DNA of 64,000 nucleotides from an uncultured Flavobacteriales bacterium (GTDB lineage: Bacteria; Bacteroidota; Bacteroidia; Flavobacteriales_E; Vicingaceae), in the NCBI GenBank assembly GCA_905479325.1, contig CAJQLW010000048.1, positions 1 through 64,000 of the forward strand. The letters run 5' to 3'. A program made the translations under genes and the position numbers. Each line of letters begins with the position of its first letter. Position 1 is the first letter of the stretch. A model generated the notes under the pieces. The model was not told where the DNA came from, made no database searches, and was given only the letters and a program-made list of their open reading frames with translations. Shown here piece after piece: positions 16,744-25,603 of the stretch.

Positions 16744-18864
16744 TTATTCAGCTTTTTCTTCTTCCGTTGCCTTCTTTTCTTCCGTTTCAGTACTTACGTT
16801 ATCGGTAAGATCTTCAGCAGCTTTTTCTTCTGACTTAATTTTTTCTTGATCAGCCTTTTCTTTAGCCTGAGCTTCTTCGTTTTCTTCTAACAAGGTATCT
16901 ACTCTGCTTTTATCGCCAAATGATCGTTGTCCGAAAATAGCCTGTAAATCGTCTTTGTAAATTACTTCTTTCTCTAGTAATTTTTTGGCAAGAAGTGCTA
17001 ATTTGTCTTTGTTTTCAGATAGAATGTTCTTCGTGCGGATATATGCTTCTTCTACCATTTTGCTCACTTCCTCGTCAATAATTTGACTAGTTTTTTCACT
17101 ATATGGTTTGCTAAAACTGTACTCGCTTTGTCCAGAGGAATCGTAAAAACTGATGTTACCAACGCGTTCGTTTAGACCATAAACAGAAACCATGGCATAG
17201 GCTTGTTTGGTGATTTTTTCTAAATCGCTTAATGCTCCTGTAGAAACTTTTCCAAAAACAATTTCTTCGGCTGCTCTTCCGCCTAAAGCAGCGCACATTT
17301 CGTCAAGCATTTGCTCTTTGGTGGTAATTTGCCTTTCTTCGGGCAAGTACCAAGCAGCACCTAAGGATCTACCTCTTGGTACAATGGTAACTTTTACCAA
17401 TGGATTGGCATATTTTGTTAACCAGCTTACAGCCGCATGGCCAGCTTCGTGGTATGCAATTACCTCTTTCTCCTCTGAAGTAATGATTTTGTTTTTCTTC
17501 TCTAATCCACCAATTACACGGTCAATTGCATCTAGAAAGTCTTGATGACCTATTCTCTTTTTCTTTTTTCGGGCGGCAATTAACGCTGCTTCGTTACAAA
17601 TGTTTGCAATGTCAGCCCCAGAGAAGCCTGGCGTTTGTTTACCTAAAAATTTGATATCTACTGTATCGTCAGTTTTTAAGGGTTTCTCATGTACCTTAAA
17701 AATTTCGATTCTTTCATTCAAATCAGGTAAGTCTACGCTTATTTGTCTGTCAAATCTACCCGGACGTAAAAGCGCTTTATCTAAAACCTCAGCTCTGTTG
17801 GTAGCAGCCAAAAGAATTACCCCACTATTGGTACCGAAACCATCCATTTCTGTTAGTAACTGGTTTAAGGTGTTCTCTCTTTCATCGTTGCCGCCTTGAG
17901 CCATATTTTTGCCCCTAGCTCTTCCAATCGCATCAATTTCATCAATAAATACAATTGCAGGCGATTTTTCTTTTGCTTGTTTAAACAAGTCTCTAACTCT
18001 TGATGCACCAACTCCAACAAACATTTCTACAAAGTCTGAACCTGAAAGGCTGAAAAAAGGAACCTGAGCTTCTCCTGCTACTGCTTTTGCCAATAATGTT
18101 TTTCCTGTTCCAGGAGGGCCAACTAGTAAGGCTCCTTTAGGAATCTTTGCGCCGAGTTCCGTGTAACGTTTAGGGTTTTTCAAAAACTCTACAATTTCTT
18201 CAATTTCAACTTTTGCTTCAGCTAATCCTGCAACATCTTTAAACGAAACTTGCACATCTTTTGCTTTGTCGAAAAGGGTAGCTTTTGATTTGCCAATGTT
18301 GAATATTTGTCCACCAGGTCCGCCGGCTCCTCCAGTCATTCGTTTCATAATAAACAACCAGAATCCGATTAAAATTGCAATTGGCAACAACCAACTGATT
18401 AAATCTCCCGCCCAATTGGTCCGTTTATCGTAATCAACTTGCACGCGATCAGCTTCTGCTAACCCTTCCTGAACCCTATTTAAATCGTTGTTAAATTGCT
18501 CGATTGTACCTATTTCCATAAAGTACTGAGCGCTGCGTCCTGTTACATTGCTGCCGCTTTTTTCGCGAACGGCCTTGTATTTTTCTAGTTCTAACGCATC
18601 AGGCTTAATAAATATCTCAACCCGAGATTCTCCATTTGTAGTAACCACTAAAAGTCGGTCAACCTCGTTGGTTTTTAGCATTTCGTTGGCAAACTTGTTC
18701 CAAGTCGTTCGCTTTTCTCCACCACCCATTTGGAATAGCTGCAAGCCTAATAACAGGGCTCCTATAATTCCGTAGATCCAATAAAAATTAAATTGTTTTT
18801 TTGGGCCTTTTGGATTTCCTTTTTGAGGTGAAGGCGCACTTGTTTTCTTTTTATTATTCTCCAT
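16744..18864 (-). CDS. ftsH: ATP-dependent zinc metalloprotease FtsH
   Basis: A 706-residue membrane-anchored AAA+ protease that degrades misfolded membrane proteins and regulatory proteins. The order is: first transmembrane segment (~27-45), periplasmic domain, second transmembrane segment (~155-173), AAA domain with Walker A GPPGTGKT (249-256), Walker B IVFIDEID (~304-311), the arginine-finger region [10 protein letters not shown], then the protease domain with HEAGH at 472-476. The tail after ~645 is acidic, Glu/Lys-rich and probably disordered. It follows rsfS by eight bases. Confidence 0.97.
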   Translation of the reverse strand: MENNKKKTSAPSPQKGNPKGPKKQFNFYWIYGIIGALLLGLQLFQMGGGEKRTTWNKFANEMLKTNEVDRLLVVTTNGESRVEIFIKPDALELEKYKAVREKSGSNVTGRSAQYFMEIGTIEQFNNDLNRVQEGLAEADRVQVDYDKRTNWAGDLISWLLPIAILIGFWLFIMKRMTGGAGGPGGQIFNIGKSKATLFDKAKDVQVSFKDVAGLAEAKVEIEEIVEFLKNPKRYTELGAKIPKGALLVGPPGTGKTLLAKAVAGEAQVPFFSLSGSDFVEMFVGVGASRVRDLFKQAKEKSPAIVFIDEIDAIGRARGKNMAQGGNDERENTLNQLLTEMDGFGTNSGVILLAATNRAEVLDKALLRPGRFDRQISVDLPDLNERIEIFKVHEKPLKTDDTVDIKFLGKQTPGFSGADIANICNEAALIAARKKKKRIGHQDFLDAIDRVIGGLEKKNKIITSEEKEVIAYHEAGHAAVSWLTKYANPLVKVTIVPRGRSLGAAWYLPEERQITTKEQMLDEMCAALGGRAAEEIVFGKVSTGALSDLEKITKQAYAMVSVYGLNERVGNISFYDSSGQSEYSFSKPYSEKTSQIIDEEVSKMVEEAYIRTKNILSENKDKLALLAKKLLEKEVIYKDDLQAIFGQRSFGDKSRVDTLLEENEEAQAKEKADQEKIKSEEKAAEDLTDNVSTETEEKKATEEEKAE

Positions 18865-18872
18865 GTTGTATC

Positions 18873-19250
18873 TTAATACTCCGCTCGTATTTCCTTTATT
18901 TTAGCATCAGCCCACAATTCTTCAATGTTAAAAAAATCTCTTTTGTCTGGCTGAAAAACATGAGCTACCACGTTCACATAATCTAGTAACACCCATTCTA
19001 GGTTTTCTGTTCCTTCAACATGCCAAGGTTTTTCTCCACATGCTTTTCTTACTTCGTTTTCAATAGAATCAGCAATTGCTCCAACTTGTGTTGTAGAAGT
19101 TGCTTCGCAGACAACATAATAATCGGTCACTGCACCGTCTAAACCTCTAAGGTCGAGGGTTACAATATTTTCACCTTTTTTTTCTTGAATGCCATTGACA
19201 ATTAGCGCTGTCAATTCGTCTGCATTTACTTGTTTTTTTGCTTTCGCCAT
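18873..19250 (-). CDS. rsfS: Ribosome silencing factor RsfS
   Basis: A 125-residue protein of the RsfS/Iojap family, which binds ribosomal protein uL14 and blocks subunit joining under starvation. Visible blocks: LDLRGLDGAVTDYYVVCEATSTTQVGAIAD, WHVEGTENLEWVLLDYVNVVAHVF and FFNIEELWADAK. Normal length. It is the first gene of the minus-strand unit with ftsH, DUF2007 and cdsA, and diverges from birA. Confidence 0.95.
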   Translation of the reverse strand: MAKAKKQVNADELTALIVNGIQEKKGENIVTLDLRGLDGAVTDYYVVCEATSTTQVGAIADSIENEVRKACGEKPWHVEGTENLEWVLLDYVNVVAHVFQPDKRDFFNIEELWADAKIKEIRAEY

Positions 19251-19336
19251 ATAATTTCTTCAATATCGAAGAGTAAAAGTAAGAAATTAAACCCTCAAAT
19301 TTTTGTTCCTTTGCAAGCTAAAAGCCGTTAAAATAA

Positions 19337-20080
19337 ATGGATTCGAGCGAATTTCAATTTCAATTTATTCATCTAAATTCAGTGAATTCAACCAATATCT
19401 ATGCCTTTGAACTTTTGAATGAGAAAAGTGACAAAGAAGGTGTAGTGGTTACTACTGATTTTCAAGAAAGCGGTAAAGGTCAGTTGGGCCAAGTGTGGGA
19501 GTCAGAAAGAGCTAAGAACTTGCAATTCAGCATTATTGTTTCGCCTAAACTCGCCATAGAAAGACAGTTTGAATTGAGTCAACTGGTTGCTGTAAGCTTG
19601 AAGCAATGGCTGGACACTTTGGCAGTAGGGCAAGTTAAAATAAAATGGCCGAATGACATTTTGGTTAATGACAAGAAAATTGCTGGGGTATTGATTGAAA
19701 ACTCAATTCAAGGTCAATTAATTACTAACTCAGTGATTGGTATTGGTGTAAATGTAAACCAAACGATTTTCAGTGAATTTTTGCGCCCTGCGACATCTCT
19801 TAGAATTGAAAAAAACGAGAATTTTAACAGAGAAAAAATACTTCAAAGTTTTCTTGCAATTTTTCAAACGAATTACTTCTTGCATAAAAAGAGTGCGTTA
19901 AATCTGAAACAACTTTACTTGAATTCTCTTTTTGCATTTGGTGCGCCGCATTCATTCGAAGACAAACTAGGAAAGTTTTTAGGCGTAATTATAGGCTTGT
20001 TACCCTCAGGTAAGTTGCAAGTAAACCGCAATGGGAAACTAAAAACGTACGAATTAAAGGAGATTAAATTTTTAGTCTAG
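19337..20080 (+). CDS. birA: Biotin--[acetyl-CoA-carboxylase] ligase
   Basis: A 247-residue class I biotin protein ligase without the DNA-binding domain of the Escherichia coli type, so it should attach biotin but not repress transcription. Motifs: HLNSVNSTNIYAFE, TTDFQESGKGQLGQVWES (the biotinyl-AMP loop, where GRGQ/GKGQ is usual), IKWPNDILVNDKKIAGVLIE and GIGVNVNQ, and a C-terminal SH3-like domain from ~200. Its end overlaps the convergent SRPBCC gene by four bases. Confidence 0.92.
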   Translation: MDSSEFQFQFIHLNSVNSTNIYAFELLNEKSDKEGVVVTTDFQESGKGQLGQVWESERAKNLQFSIIVSPKLAIERQFELSQLVAVSLKQWLDTLAVGQVKIKWPNDILVNDKKIAGVLIENSIQGQLITNSVIGIGVNVNQTIFSEFLRPATSLRIEKNENFNREKILQSFLAIFQTNYFLHKKSALNLKQLYLNSLFAFGAPHSFEDKLGKFLGVIIGLLPSGKLQVNRNGKLKTYELKEIKFLV

Positions 20081-20481
20081 AACTTTGTTTCGGCCGCTTT
20101 TGTAACTAAAAAGTTAAAGAAGTTTCTTAACGGCTTTTCAACCATCATTTTCATGAATGGGTTTATGTCGCCATTAAAAACCATGCTTACTTCAGTTTGA
20201 TGATCAGCTTGCTCTTTTAGATTAATGTCTAAATCAAATGTAAAAGGAACCTTTCCGAAGGAAGAGATTTTCATGTGATTCGGTGCATTGGTAGTCTCTT
20301 TTTTCAAGCCAATTCTAGCCATTCCTTTAATGGTGAACTCACATTGATCTTCAGATGACTCCCACTTTTCAATTTTACCTTCCGGCATCAACGTTTCAAA
20401 GTTGTTCATGTCGTTAAGGAAGTTGAAAATTTGTTCGGCGCTGTTTGGAGAGATTTTCTTTTCGGTTTCTATTGTTGTCAT
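20077..20481 (-). CDS. SRPBCC (START/Bet v1-like) family protein
   Basis: A 134-residue protein; the ATG at 20481 overlaps the pyrE stop in an ATGA arrangement and is preferred over an upstream TTG. The pattern is a coenzyme-Q-binding/cyclase-like helix-grip fold: EKKISPNSAEQIFNFLNDMNNFETLMPEG, a series of strands, and a long C-terminal helix (MMVEKPLRNFFNFLVTKAAE). The ligand is unknown. It is coupled to pyrE but a pathway link is not evident. Confidence 0.75.
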   Translation of the reverse strand: MTTIETEKKISPNSAEQIFNFLNDMNNFETLMPEGKIEKWESSEDQCEFTIKGMARIGLKKETTNAPNHMKISSFGKVPFTFDLDINLKEQADHQTEVSMVFNGDINPFMKMMVEKPLRNFFNFLVTKAAETKF

Positions 20482-21125
20482 ACTAGTACGTTCCAATTTG
20501 CTGGGTCTTCTCTCCAGCTTTTTAATGAATTAATGTCTTCTGGATTGATGTATTCCTTCTCAACAGCAACTTCAACCATTGAATCATAATCGCTCAGAGT
20601 ATATAAAGGACAATTATGCTGAATAAAGTTTTGTCTTGCAGTTTCAAACCCGTAGGTAAAGATAGCAACCATTCCAACAACATTGCAACCTTTTTCTCGA
20701 AGTGCCGTTACAGCCTTTAAGCTACTCATTCCGGTAGAAATTAAGTCTTCTATTACAACAACTCGCTGTCCTGCTTCTACGTTGCCTTCAATCATATTTT
20801 GCAATCCGTGTCCTTTTGATGATGACCGAACATAGATTAAGGGCAGTTCCATTTCTTGAGCAATTAATGCCGCTTGTGCAATTCCTCCGGTTGCAACACC
20901 TGCAATTACATCTACCTGTCCAAAGTGCTCTAGAATTGTTTCGACAAACTTTTGACGTATAAAGGTTCTCACTTTTGGGAAAGAAAGGGTTTTCCTATTG
21001 TCACAATATATTGGCGAATGCCAGCCTGAAGCCCATGTAAAAGGTTGATTTTTATTCAGTTCAATAGCTTTTATCTGGAGCAAAAATTCCGCTACGTTAT
21101 TCGCCGTTTCTTTGTTAATTTGCAT
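20478..21125 (-). CDS. pyrE: Orotate phosphoribosyltransferase
   Basis: A 215-residue enzyme of de novo pyrimidine synthesis (orotate plus PRPP to OMP). Visible: FTWASGWHSPIYCDNRKTLSFP, DVIAGVATGGIAQAALIAQ, YVRSSSKGHG and the PRPP loop VVVIEDLISTGMSS (about residues 120-133). The N-terminus INKETANNVAEFLLQIKAI is typical, so the ATG at 21125 is well supported. This leaves only two bases between its start and the GTG start of the divergent Nudix gene. Confidence 0.95.
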   Translation of the reverse strand: MQINKETANNVAEFLLQIKAIELNKNQPFTWASGWHSPIYCDNRKTLSFPKVRTFIRQKFVETILEHFGQVDVIAGVATGGIAQAALIAQEMELPLIYVRSSSKGHGLQNMIEGNVEAGQRVVVIEDLISTGMSSLKAVTALREKGCNVVGMVAIFTYGFETARQNFIQHNCPLYTLSDYDSMVEVAVEKEYINPEDINSLKSWREDPANWNVLV

Positions 21126-21127
21126 AC

Positions 21128-21739
21128 GTGCAAAGGTATCAAGTTTTTATTGACGAGCATTCGATTTTTATCGGAGAAAATCGGAAAAGTAATCAACAAT
21201 TCAAATCTATTTTTGAATTGAACGAACCAGACGTTGATGACGTAAATTTTGTTATACAGTGGATGTTGAAGGAAAAAGAATCCATTCAGCACGTATTTTT
21301 TAATACCCATGATGCAGAGGCCCTATGGAAACTCTTTCAAGAACAATTAGTTTTAATTGAGGCTGCAGGTGGTAGAGTTAAAAACACAAAAGACGAAGTT
21401 CTTTTTATATATCGACTTGGCAAATGGGACTTACCAAAAGGCAAAATGGAGGCAGGAGAAACGCCTGAGTTAACTGCCGTTCGTGAAGTAGAGGAAGAGT
21501 GCGGAATTACCAAACTTAAAATAATTGACCCTCTGCCAAACACGTATCATATATATGTTCAAGATCAGAAAATGTATTTGAAACGAACCTTCTGGTTTAA
21601 CATGCTGTACAGTGGCACCGAGAGTTTAATTCCCCAAAAAGAAGAGGCGATTGAAAGCGCAGTTTGGGTTAACCAAAGTGATTTGTCAGAACAGCTTGCC
21701 AATACTTATCAAAGCCTCAAAACTATTATTGGAAGTTAG
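21128..21739 (+). CDS. Nudix hydrolase
   Basis: A 203-residue protein with the complete Nudix box: GKMEAGETPELTAVREVEEECGI (about residues 104-126), which binds magnesium and hydrolyses nucleoside diphosphate-linked compounds. The substrate cannot be read from sequence. The N-terminal ~60 residues form an extra domain (QRYQVFIDEHSIFIGEN) seen in other Bacteroidota homologues, which supports the GTG start at 21128. It diverges from pyrE with a two-base gap. Confidence 0.85.
   Translation: MQRYQVFIDEHSIFIGENRKSNQQFKSIFELNEPDVDDVNFVIQWMLKEKESIQHVFFNTHDAEALWKLFQEQLVLIEAAGGRVKNTKDEVLFIYRLGKWDLPKGKMEAGETPELTAVREVEEECGITKLKIIDPLPNTYHIYVQDQKMYLKRTFWFNMLYSGTESLIPQKEEAIESAVWVNQSDLSEQLANTYQSLKTIIGS
21131..21138 (-). 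promoter_or_regulatory. -7 box for pyrE inside the Nudix coding sequence
   Basis: On the minus strand this reads TACCTTTG, a full match to TAnnTTTG, ending five bases before the pyrE ATG. Transcription would then start at or very close to the ATG, giving a leaderless or nearly leaderless message. No clear -33 TTG is at 18-20 bases upstream. The box lies in codons 2-4 of the Nudix gene. Confidence 0.45.
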
Positions 21740-21777
21740 CTGTTAAAAATTGTTACATTCTTGTTTAGGGTTTTATA

Positions 21778-21806
21778 TTGTCACTAGATCGACACTTTTA
21801 ACCTTG
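21778..21806 (+). promoter_or_regulatory. Promoter candidate for the arsenosugar-type cluster
   Basis: TTG at 21778-21780 and TAACCTTG at 21799-21806 (one mismatch to TAnnTTTG) are separated by 18 bases. Predicted start near 21811, giving a leader of about 29 bases before the DUF547 gene. The five following genes are co-directional with gaps of 25 bases or fewer, so one transcript is plausible. Confidence 0.4.
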
Positions 21807-21839
21807 TCCTTTTATTAGTTTTACACTAAATCAATAGCA

Positions 21840-22559
21840 ATGAAATCACTTCAATTATCCCTTTTGACTTTTTTTATTCTCTTGCTATCCCTAGCTGGTA
21901 AAGGTGAACAAAAGTTTGATCATTCGAAATGGAATCAATTGCTACAAAAGCATGTTTCTGCAAAAGGAAACGTGAACTATGAGGGTTTTGCAAACGACAA
22001 GGCTGAGCTTGATGCCTATTTATCGAAAATAGCTGCGGTTAAGCCAAACTCCAACTGGACTAGAAACGAAGCTATGGCTTACTGGATAAATGCCTACAAT
22101 GCATTCACCATTGAATTAATGCTGAACAATTATCCTTTAAAGTCAATAATGGATGTGAATGGCGGAAAAGCTTGGGATTTAAAATTTATTGACATTAAAG
22201 GAGAGAAATACTCCCTCAATAACATGGAACACGATATTCTACGGGAAAAGTATTTTGACCCACGAATTCACTTTGCTGTGAACTGCGCCTCTATATCTTG
22301 TCCGAAGCTTTCTAATACAGCATATTTTGCAGAAGGATTAGATGCCAAACTCGACAAAGCAGCAAAAGAATTTATAAATAATTCATCCAAAAACGACATT
22401 TCAGCGTATGTAGCTCAAATATCAAAACTATTTGATTGGTACAAAGATGATTTTACAAAAAACGGAACTGTGAAGGATTACATTAATGAGTATTCAACAA
22501 CAAAATTGACAGTCAATAATATCAGTTACAAAGAATACAATTGGAACATTAACAAGTAA
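21840..22559 (+). CDS. Secreted DUF547 protein
   Basis: A 239-residue protein with a signal peptide (residues 1-22, MKSLQLSLLTFFILLLSLAGKG) and a DUF547 domain: AMAYWINAYNAFTIELMLNNYP, YSLNNMEHDILR, FDPRIHFAVNCASISCPKLSNTAYF and DWYKDDF. The conserved His and two Cys (NCASISCP) suggest a cysteine-protease-like or metal-binding site, but no activity is established. It is the first gene of the run leading to arsS; DUF547 genes are found near arsS in other Bacteroidota, from memory. Confidence 0.8.
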   Translation: MKSLQLSLLTFFILLLSLAGKGEQKFDHSKWNQLLQKHVSAKGNVNYEGFANDKAELDAYLSKIAAVKPNSNWTRNEAMAYWINAYNAFTIELMLNNYPLKSIMDVNGGKAWDLKFIDIKGEKYSLNNMEHDILREKYFDPRIHFAVNCASISCPKLSNTAYFAEGLDAKLDKAAKEFINNSSKNDISAYVAQISKLFDWYKDDFTKNGTVKDYINEYSTTKLTVNNISYKEYNWNINK

Positions 22560-22579
22560 AGTATAAACAAGATTATTAC

Positions 22580-22915
22580 ATGGAAAAGTCTTATTACAAC
22601 CCTAAAGATTTAAAAAAATTCGGAGATATCGTTGATTTTGAGCCAAAATTGGCGGCTAAGTTTTTTGATTATTATGGAGAGGTGTTCAAAGAAGGAGCGC
22701 TAACAGCAAGAGAAAAATCTTTAATAGCATTGGCGGTGGCTCACACGGAGCAATGCCCGTACTGTATTGACGCATATACGGAAGATGCTCTAACAAGAGG
22801 AGTAAGCGAAGCTCAAATGATGGAAGCGGTCCACGTAGGTGCTGCCATTAAAAGTGGAGCAACCCTTGTTCACGGTGTTCAAATGATGAACAAGGTGAAA
22901 AAACAATCCATGTAG
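22580..22915 (+). CDS. Arsenosugar-associated peroxidase-like (CMD-fold) protein
   Basis: A 111-residue carboxymuconolactone-decarboxylase/AhpD-fold protein with the redox motif EQCPYCIDAYTEDALTRG (CxxC followed by the family helix). It matches the subfamily recorded beside radical SAM ArsS proteins. Twenty bases from the DUF547 gene and 25 from arsS. It may supply a thiol-based redox or peroxidase step. The exact reaction is unknown. Confidence 0.8.
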   Translation: MEKSYYNPKDLKKFGDIVDFEPKLAAKFFDYYGEVFKEGALTAREKSLIALAVAHTEQCPYCIDAYTEDALTRGVSEAQMMEAVHVGAAIKSGATLVHGVQMMNKVKKQSM

Positions 22916-22940
22916 TCGAATTAAAAATTCAAATTATTTT

Positions 22941-23993
22941 ATGATTAAGTCACTTAAAGCTAGTGGAAATAAGCTAGCGATGATTGAGAATCAATTAAAG
23001 TTATTGGCAGGTGAGCCTTTTCAAACAGAACTTCCAACTTTTGTCGAGAAGCTTAAACCATTGAACCAATTTCCCTTAAAGCCGAGTAAGTTAGAGGTTT
23101 TTCAAATTAACTTAGGTTACATGTGTAATCAGGTTTGTAAGCACTGCCATGTAGATGCTGGACCGGATCGCAAGGAGATAATGACGAAGGAGCATTTGGT
23201 TCGGTGCATTGAAATATTGAAAGTTAATAAAATACCAACTGTTGATCTTACAGGTGGGGCTCCTGAAATGAATCCGCTTTTTCGATGGTTTGTGGAAGAG
23301 TTATCAAAAATTGGAGTGCAAGAAATTATTGTTCGTTCGAATTTAACCATCATTCGAGCTAACAAAAAACACTACGATTTACCTGATTTTTTCAAAAAGC
23401 ATAATGTTCACGTTGTGTCCTCTTTGCCGTACTACCAAGCTGGAAAAACGGATGCTCAAAGAGGTGACGGTGTTTTTGCCAAATCAATCAAAGCATTACA
23501 AGAATTAAATGCTGTAGGATATGGCTTGGAAGGGAGTGATTTAAAATTGGATTTAGTATATAATCCAAATGGAGCATTTCTTCCAAATGATCAAGGTGAG
23601 TTAGAAGCAGAGTTCAAAAAGAACTTGAAGAAGGATTTTGACATTGATTTTCATAGCCTTTTTGCCATAACAAACATTCCCATTAGTCGATTTTTAGATT
23701 ACTTAGTTGCTAGCGATAACTATGAGGAATACATGGAAAAATTAGTGATGGCTTTTAATCCTGCAGCAGTTGATGGAGTCATGTGCAGAAATACTATCTC
23801 TGTAGATTGGGACGGATATATGTACGATTGCGACTTTAACCAAATGTTAGACATGAAAGTAGCTGATAAAAGGACTCAGCACATCGATGATTTTGACTTG
23901 AAAAATTTAGAAGCCCGAACTATTTTAGTGAACCAACATTGCTACGGTTGCACTGCTGGAGCTGGGTCAAGTTGTCAAGGTACAGTGGCATAG
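22941..23993 (+). CDS. arsS: Arsenosugar biosynthesis radical SAM protein ArsS
   Basis: A 350-residue radical SAM enzyme. The [4Fe-4S]-SAM motif is MCNQVCKHCHV with Cys 62, 66 and 69, followed by VDLTGGAPEMNP. The C-terminal DUF3641-type domain has FDIDFHSLFAITNIPISRF, VMCRNTISVDWDGYMYDCDFNQ and the terminal cysteine motif CYGCTAGAGSSCQG. Some homologues are selenoproteins; here all positions are Cys codons and no in-frame TGA occurs. ArsS enzymes convert dimethylarsenic and an adenosyl group to a dimethylarsinoyl nucleoside precursor of arsenosugars. The arsM methyltransferase is not in the window. Confidence 0.88.
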   Translation: MIKSLKASGNKLAMIENQLKLLAGEPFQTELPTFVEKLKPLNQFPLKPSKLEVFQINLGYMCNQVCKHCHVDAGPDRKEIMTKEHLVRCIEILKVNKIPTVDLTGGAPEMNPLFRWFVEELSKIGVQEIIVRSNLTIIRANKKHYDLPDFFKKHNVHVVSSLPYYQAGKTDAQRGDGVFAKSIKALQELNAVGYGLEGSDLKLDLVYNPNGAFLPNDQGELEAEFKKNLKKDFDIDFHSLFAITNIPISRFLDYLVASDNYEEYMEKLVMAFNPAAVDGVMCRNTISVDWDGYMYDCDFNQMLDMKVADKRTQHIDDFDLKNLEARTILVNQHCYGCTAGAGSSCQGTVA

Positions 23994-23994
23994 T

Positions 23995-24588
23995 ATGCAA
24001 AGGCACTTAATTATTTTTGTAAAAAATCCGGTTTTAGGAACCGTTAAAACTCGCTTGGCTTCATCAATTGGTGACGAAAAGGCGCTGGAAGTGTACAACG
24101 ACTTACTTCAAAAATGCCAAGAAGAAGCACTGAAAGTGGAGAGTAAAAGGCATTTATTTTATTCTAAAGGTATACCTGAAAATGATTCTTGGTCGAATGA
24201 GAATTTTGAGAAGAGAATTCAGGCGGAAGGAGATTTAGGAAAAAAAATTACAAGTGCTTTTGAGAACGTCTTTGAGGAAAAAGGAAAGGTTATCATTATA
24301 GGCAGTGACTGTTATGATTTAGATGCGGCAACAATTAATGAGGCTTTCGAAAAATTAGACCATTCAGATGTAGTAATTGGGCCAGCCAATGATGGGGGGT
24401 ATTACTTGTTAGGGACAAATGACTTCCGCGCTGAATTGTTTCAAAACATTACTTGGAGTACCGAAGTGGTGCTTGCTGAGACAATAGAGAGAGCAAATTC
24501 TAAGAAATTATCGGTGAGTTTGTTGAAAGAATTAATAGATTTGGACACGCTAGAAGATTTGGAAAAATCAGGATATAGTTTAAGATAA
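23995..24588 (+). CDS. TIGR04282-type arsenosugar-associated glycosyltransferase (DUF2064)
   Basis: A 197-residue nucleotide-diphospho-sugar transferase-like protein beginning HLIIFVKNPVLGTVKTRLA, with IIIGSDCYDLDAATINEAF (GSD nucleotide/metal motif), VVIGPANDGGYYLLG and ITWSTEVVLAETIERA. These are typical of the rSAM/selenodomain-associated transferase 1 family. Its start is one base after the arsS stop codon, supporting a shared pathway, probably addition of a sugar or glycerol-type group to the arsenoriboside. The exact donor and acceptor are not known. Confidence 0.85.
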   Translation: MQRHLIIFVKNPVLGTVKTRLASSIGDEKALEVYNDLLQKCQEEALKVESKRHLFYSKGIPENDSWSNENFEKRIQAEGDLGKKITSAFENVFEEKGKVIIIGSDCYDLDAATINEAFEKLDHSDVVIGPANDGGYYLLGTNDFRAELFQNITWSTEVVLAETIERANSKKLSVSLLKELIDLDTLEDLEKSGYSLR

Positions 24589-24593
24589 AGTAC

Positions 24594-25403
24594 ATGAAAA
24601 ATATAAGAGCTGCAGCAGATTACATAAAATCAAGAGGAGTTACAGAAGCGATTATTGGAATTGTTTTAGGAACAGGTTTAGGCAACCTAGCACTTCAAAT
24701 TGATGCGGAAGAAATAATTGACTATGCTGACATTCCCAACTTTCCGGTTTCAACGGTGGAATCTCATTCTGGCAAACTGATTTATGGAAATTTAAATGGC
24801 AAGAAAGTACTAGCCATGCAAGGACGATTTCATTATTACGAAGGTTATTCTGGGCAAGAGATAACGTTCCCGATTCGGGTAATGAAATTGTTGGGTATTG
24901 AAAAACTGTTAATTTCTAATGCAGCAGGAACGGTAAATCCCAATTTCAAAAAAGGCGAGTTAATGTTAATTGATGACCACATTAACATGTTGCCTGATAA
25001 TCCACTGCGAGGAAAGAATTTTGACGAGTTGGGTCCGAGGTTTCCAGACATGAGCCGGCCTTATAATAAGGAGATGAATGACTTGTTGAAAGTTATCGCA
25101 AAGGAAAAAGGCATAACGTTGCATGAGGGGGTGTACACTCCCGTTGCAGGACCAAACCTAGAAACCAGAGCAGAATATCGATATTTAAGAACTATAGGAA
25201 CCGATGCAGTAGGTATGTCCACTGTTCCTGAAGTCATTGTAGCCAATCACATGAGTATGCCTTGTGTTGCTATTTCTGTTTTAACTGATGAATGTGATCC
25301 TGATAATTTACACCCGGTTTCTATTGCCGAAATTTTAGAAATCGCCGGAAGGGCTGAGAAAGATTTAACGATGCTATATGTTGAATTGGTGGGAAGGTTT
25401 TAA
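24594..25403 (+). CDS. Purine-nucleoside phosphorylase
   Basis: A 269-residue trimeric-type PNP: GIVLGTGLGNLA, VSTVESHSGKLIYG, AMQGRFHYYEGYS, LLISNAAGTVNP, GVYTPVAGPNLETRAEYRYLR, GTDAVGMSTVPEVIVANHM and ISVLTDECDP. It cleaves the N-glycosidic bond of purine nucleosides with phosphate. PNPs are repeatedly found beside arsS, where removal of adenine from a dimethylarsinoyl adenosine intermediate would release the arsenoribose; that role is inferred from context. It could also be the general salvage enzyme. Confidence 0.9.
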   Translation: MKNIRAAADYIKSRGVTEAIIGIVLGTGLGNLALQIDAEEIIDYADIPNFPVSTVESHSGKLIYGNLNGKKVLAMQGRFHYYEGYSGQEITFPIRVMKLLGIEKLLISNAAGTVNPNFKKGELMLIDDHINMLPDNPLRGKNFDELGPRFPDMSRPYNKEMNDLLKVIAKEKGITLHEGVYTPVAGPNLETRAEYRYLRTIGTDAVGMSTVPEVIVANHMSMPCVAISVLTDECDPDNLHPVSIAEILEIAGRAEKDLTMLYVELVGRF

Positions 25404-25523
25404 AATAGGCGCGGAAAGTTAGTAATAATGGTTACTAATTTGGAAATTTAATATCATTGCATACATGAATATTTACCCATTGTGGATTTAGGGATTTGAT
25501 ATTTTTATGTTGTTCATATTCAG

Positions 25524-25556
25524 GTTATACAAGTACTGTTTGATGATTTGTATAAC
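25524..25556. repeat. Inverted repeat, 9-base arms
   Basis: GTTATACAA at 25524-25532 and its exact reverse complement TTGTATAAC at 25548-25556, with a 15-base loop. It lies just beyond the C-terminal end of the transposase remnant, so it may be part of an insertion-sequence end or a transcription-end hairpin. No matching copy was noticed on the other side of the remnant. Confidence 0.45.
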
Positions 25557-25603
25557 AGTAACGTTGCGTTTTTGTATAAAATTTTATGTATATCAGCAAT
25601 TGC

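Noticed and set aside
22941-23993. ArsS as a selenoprotein
   Set aside because: All cysteine-motif positions are TGT/TGC codons and no in-frame TGA or SECIS-like hairpin is needed to read the protein.
25411-25440. Hairpin after the purine nucleoside phosphorylase gene as an intrinsic terminator
   Set aside because: The stem is seven A/T-rich base pairs and there is no run of T after it.
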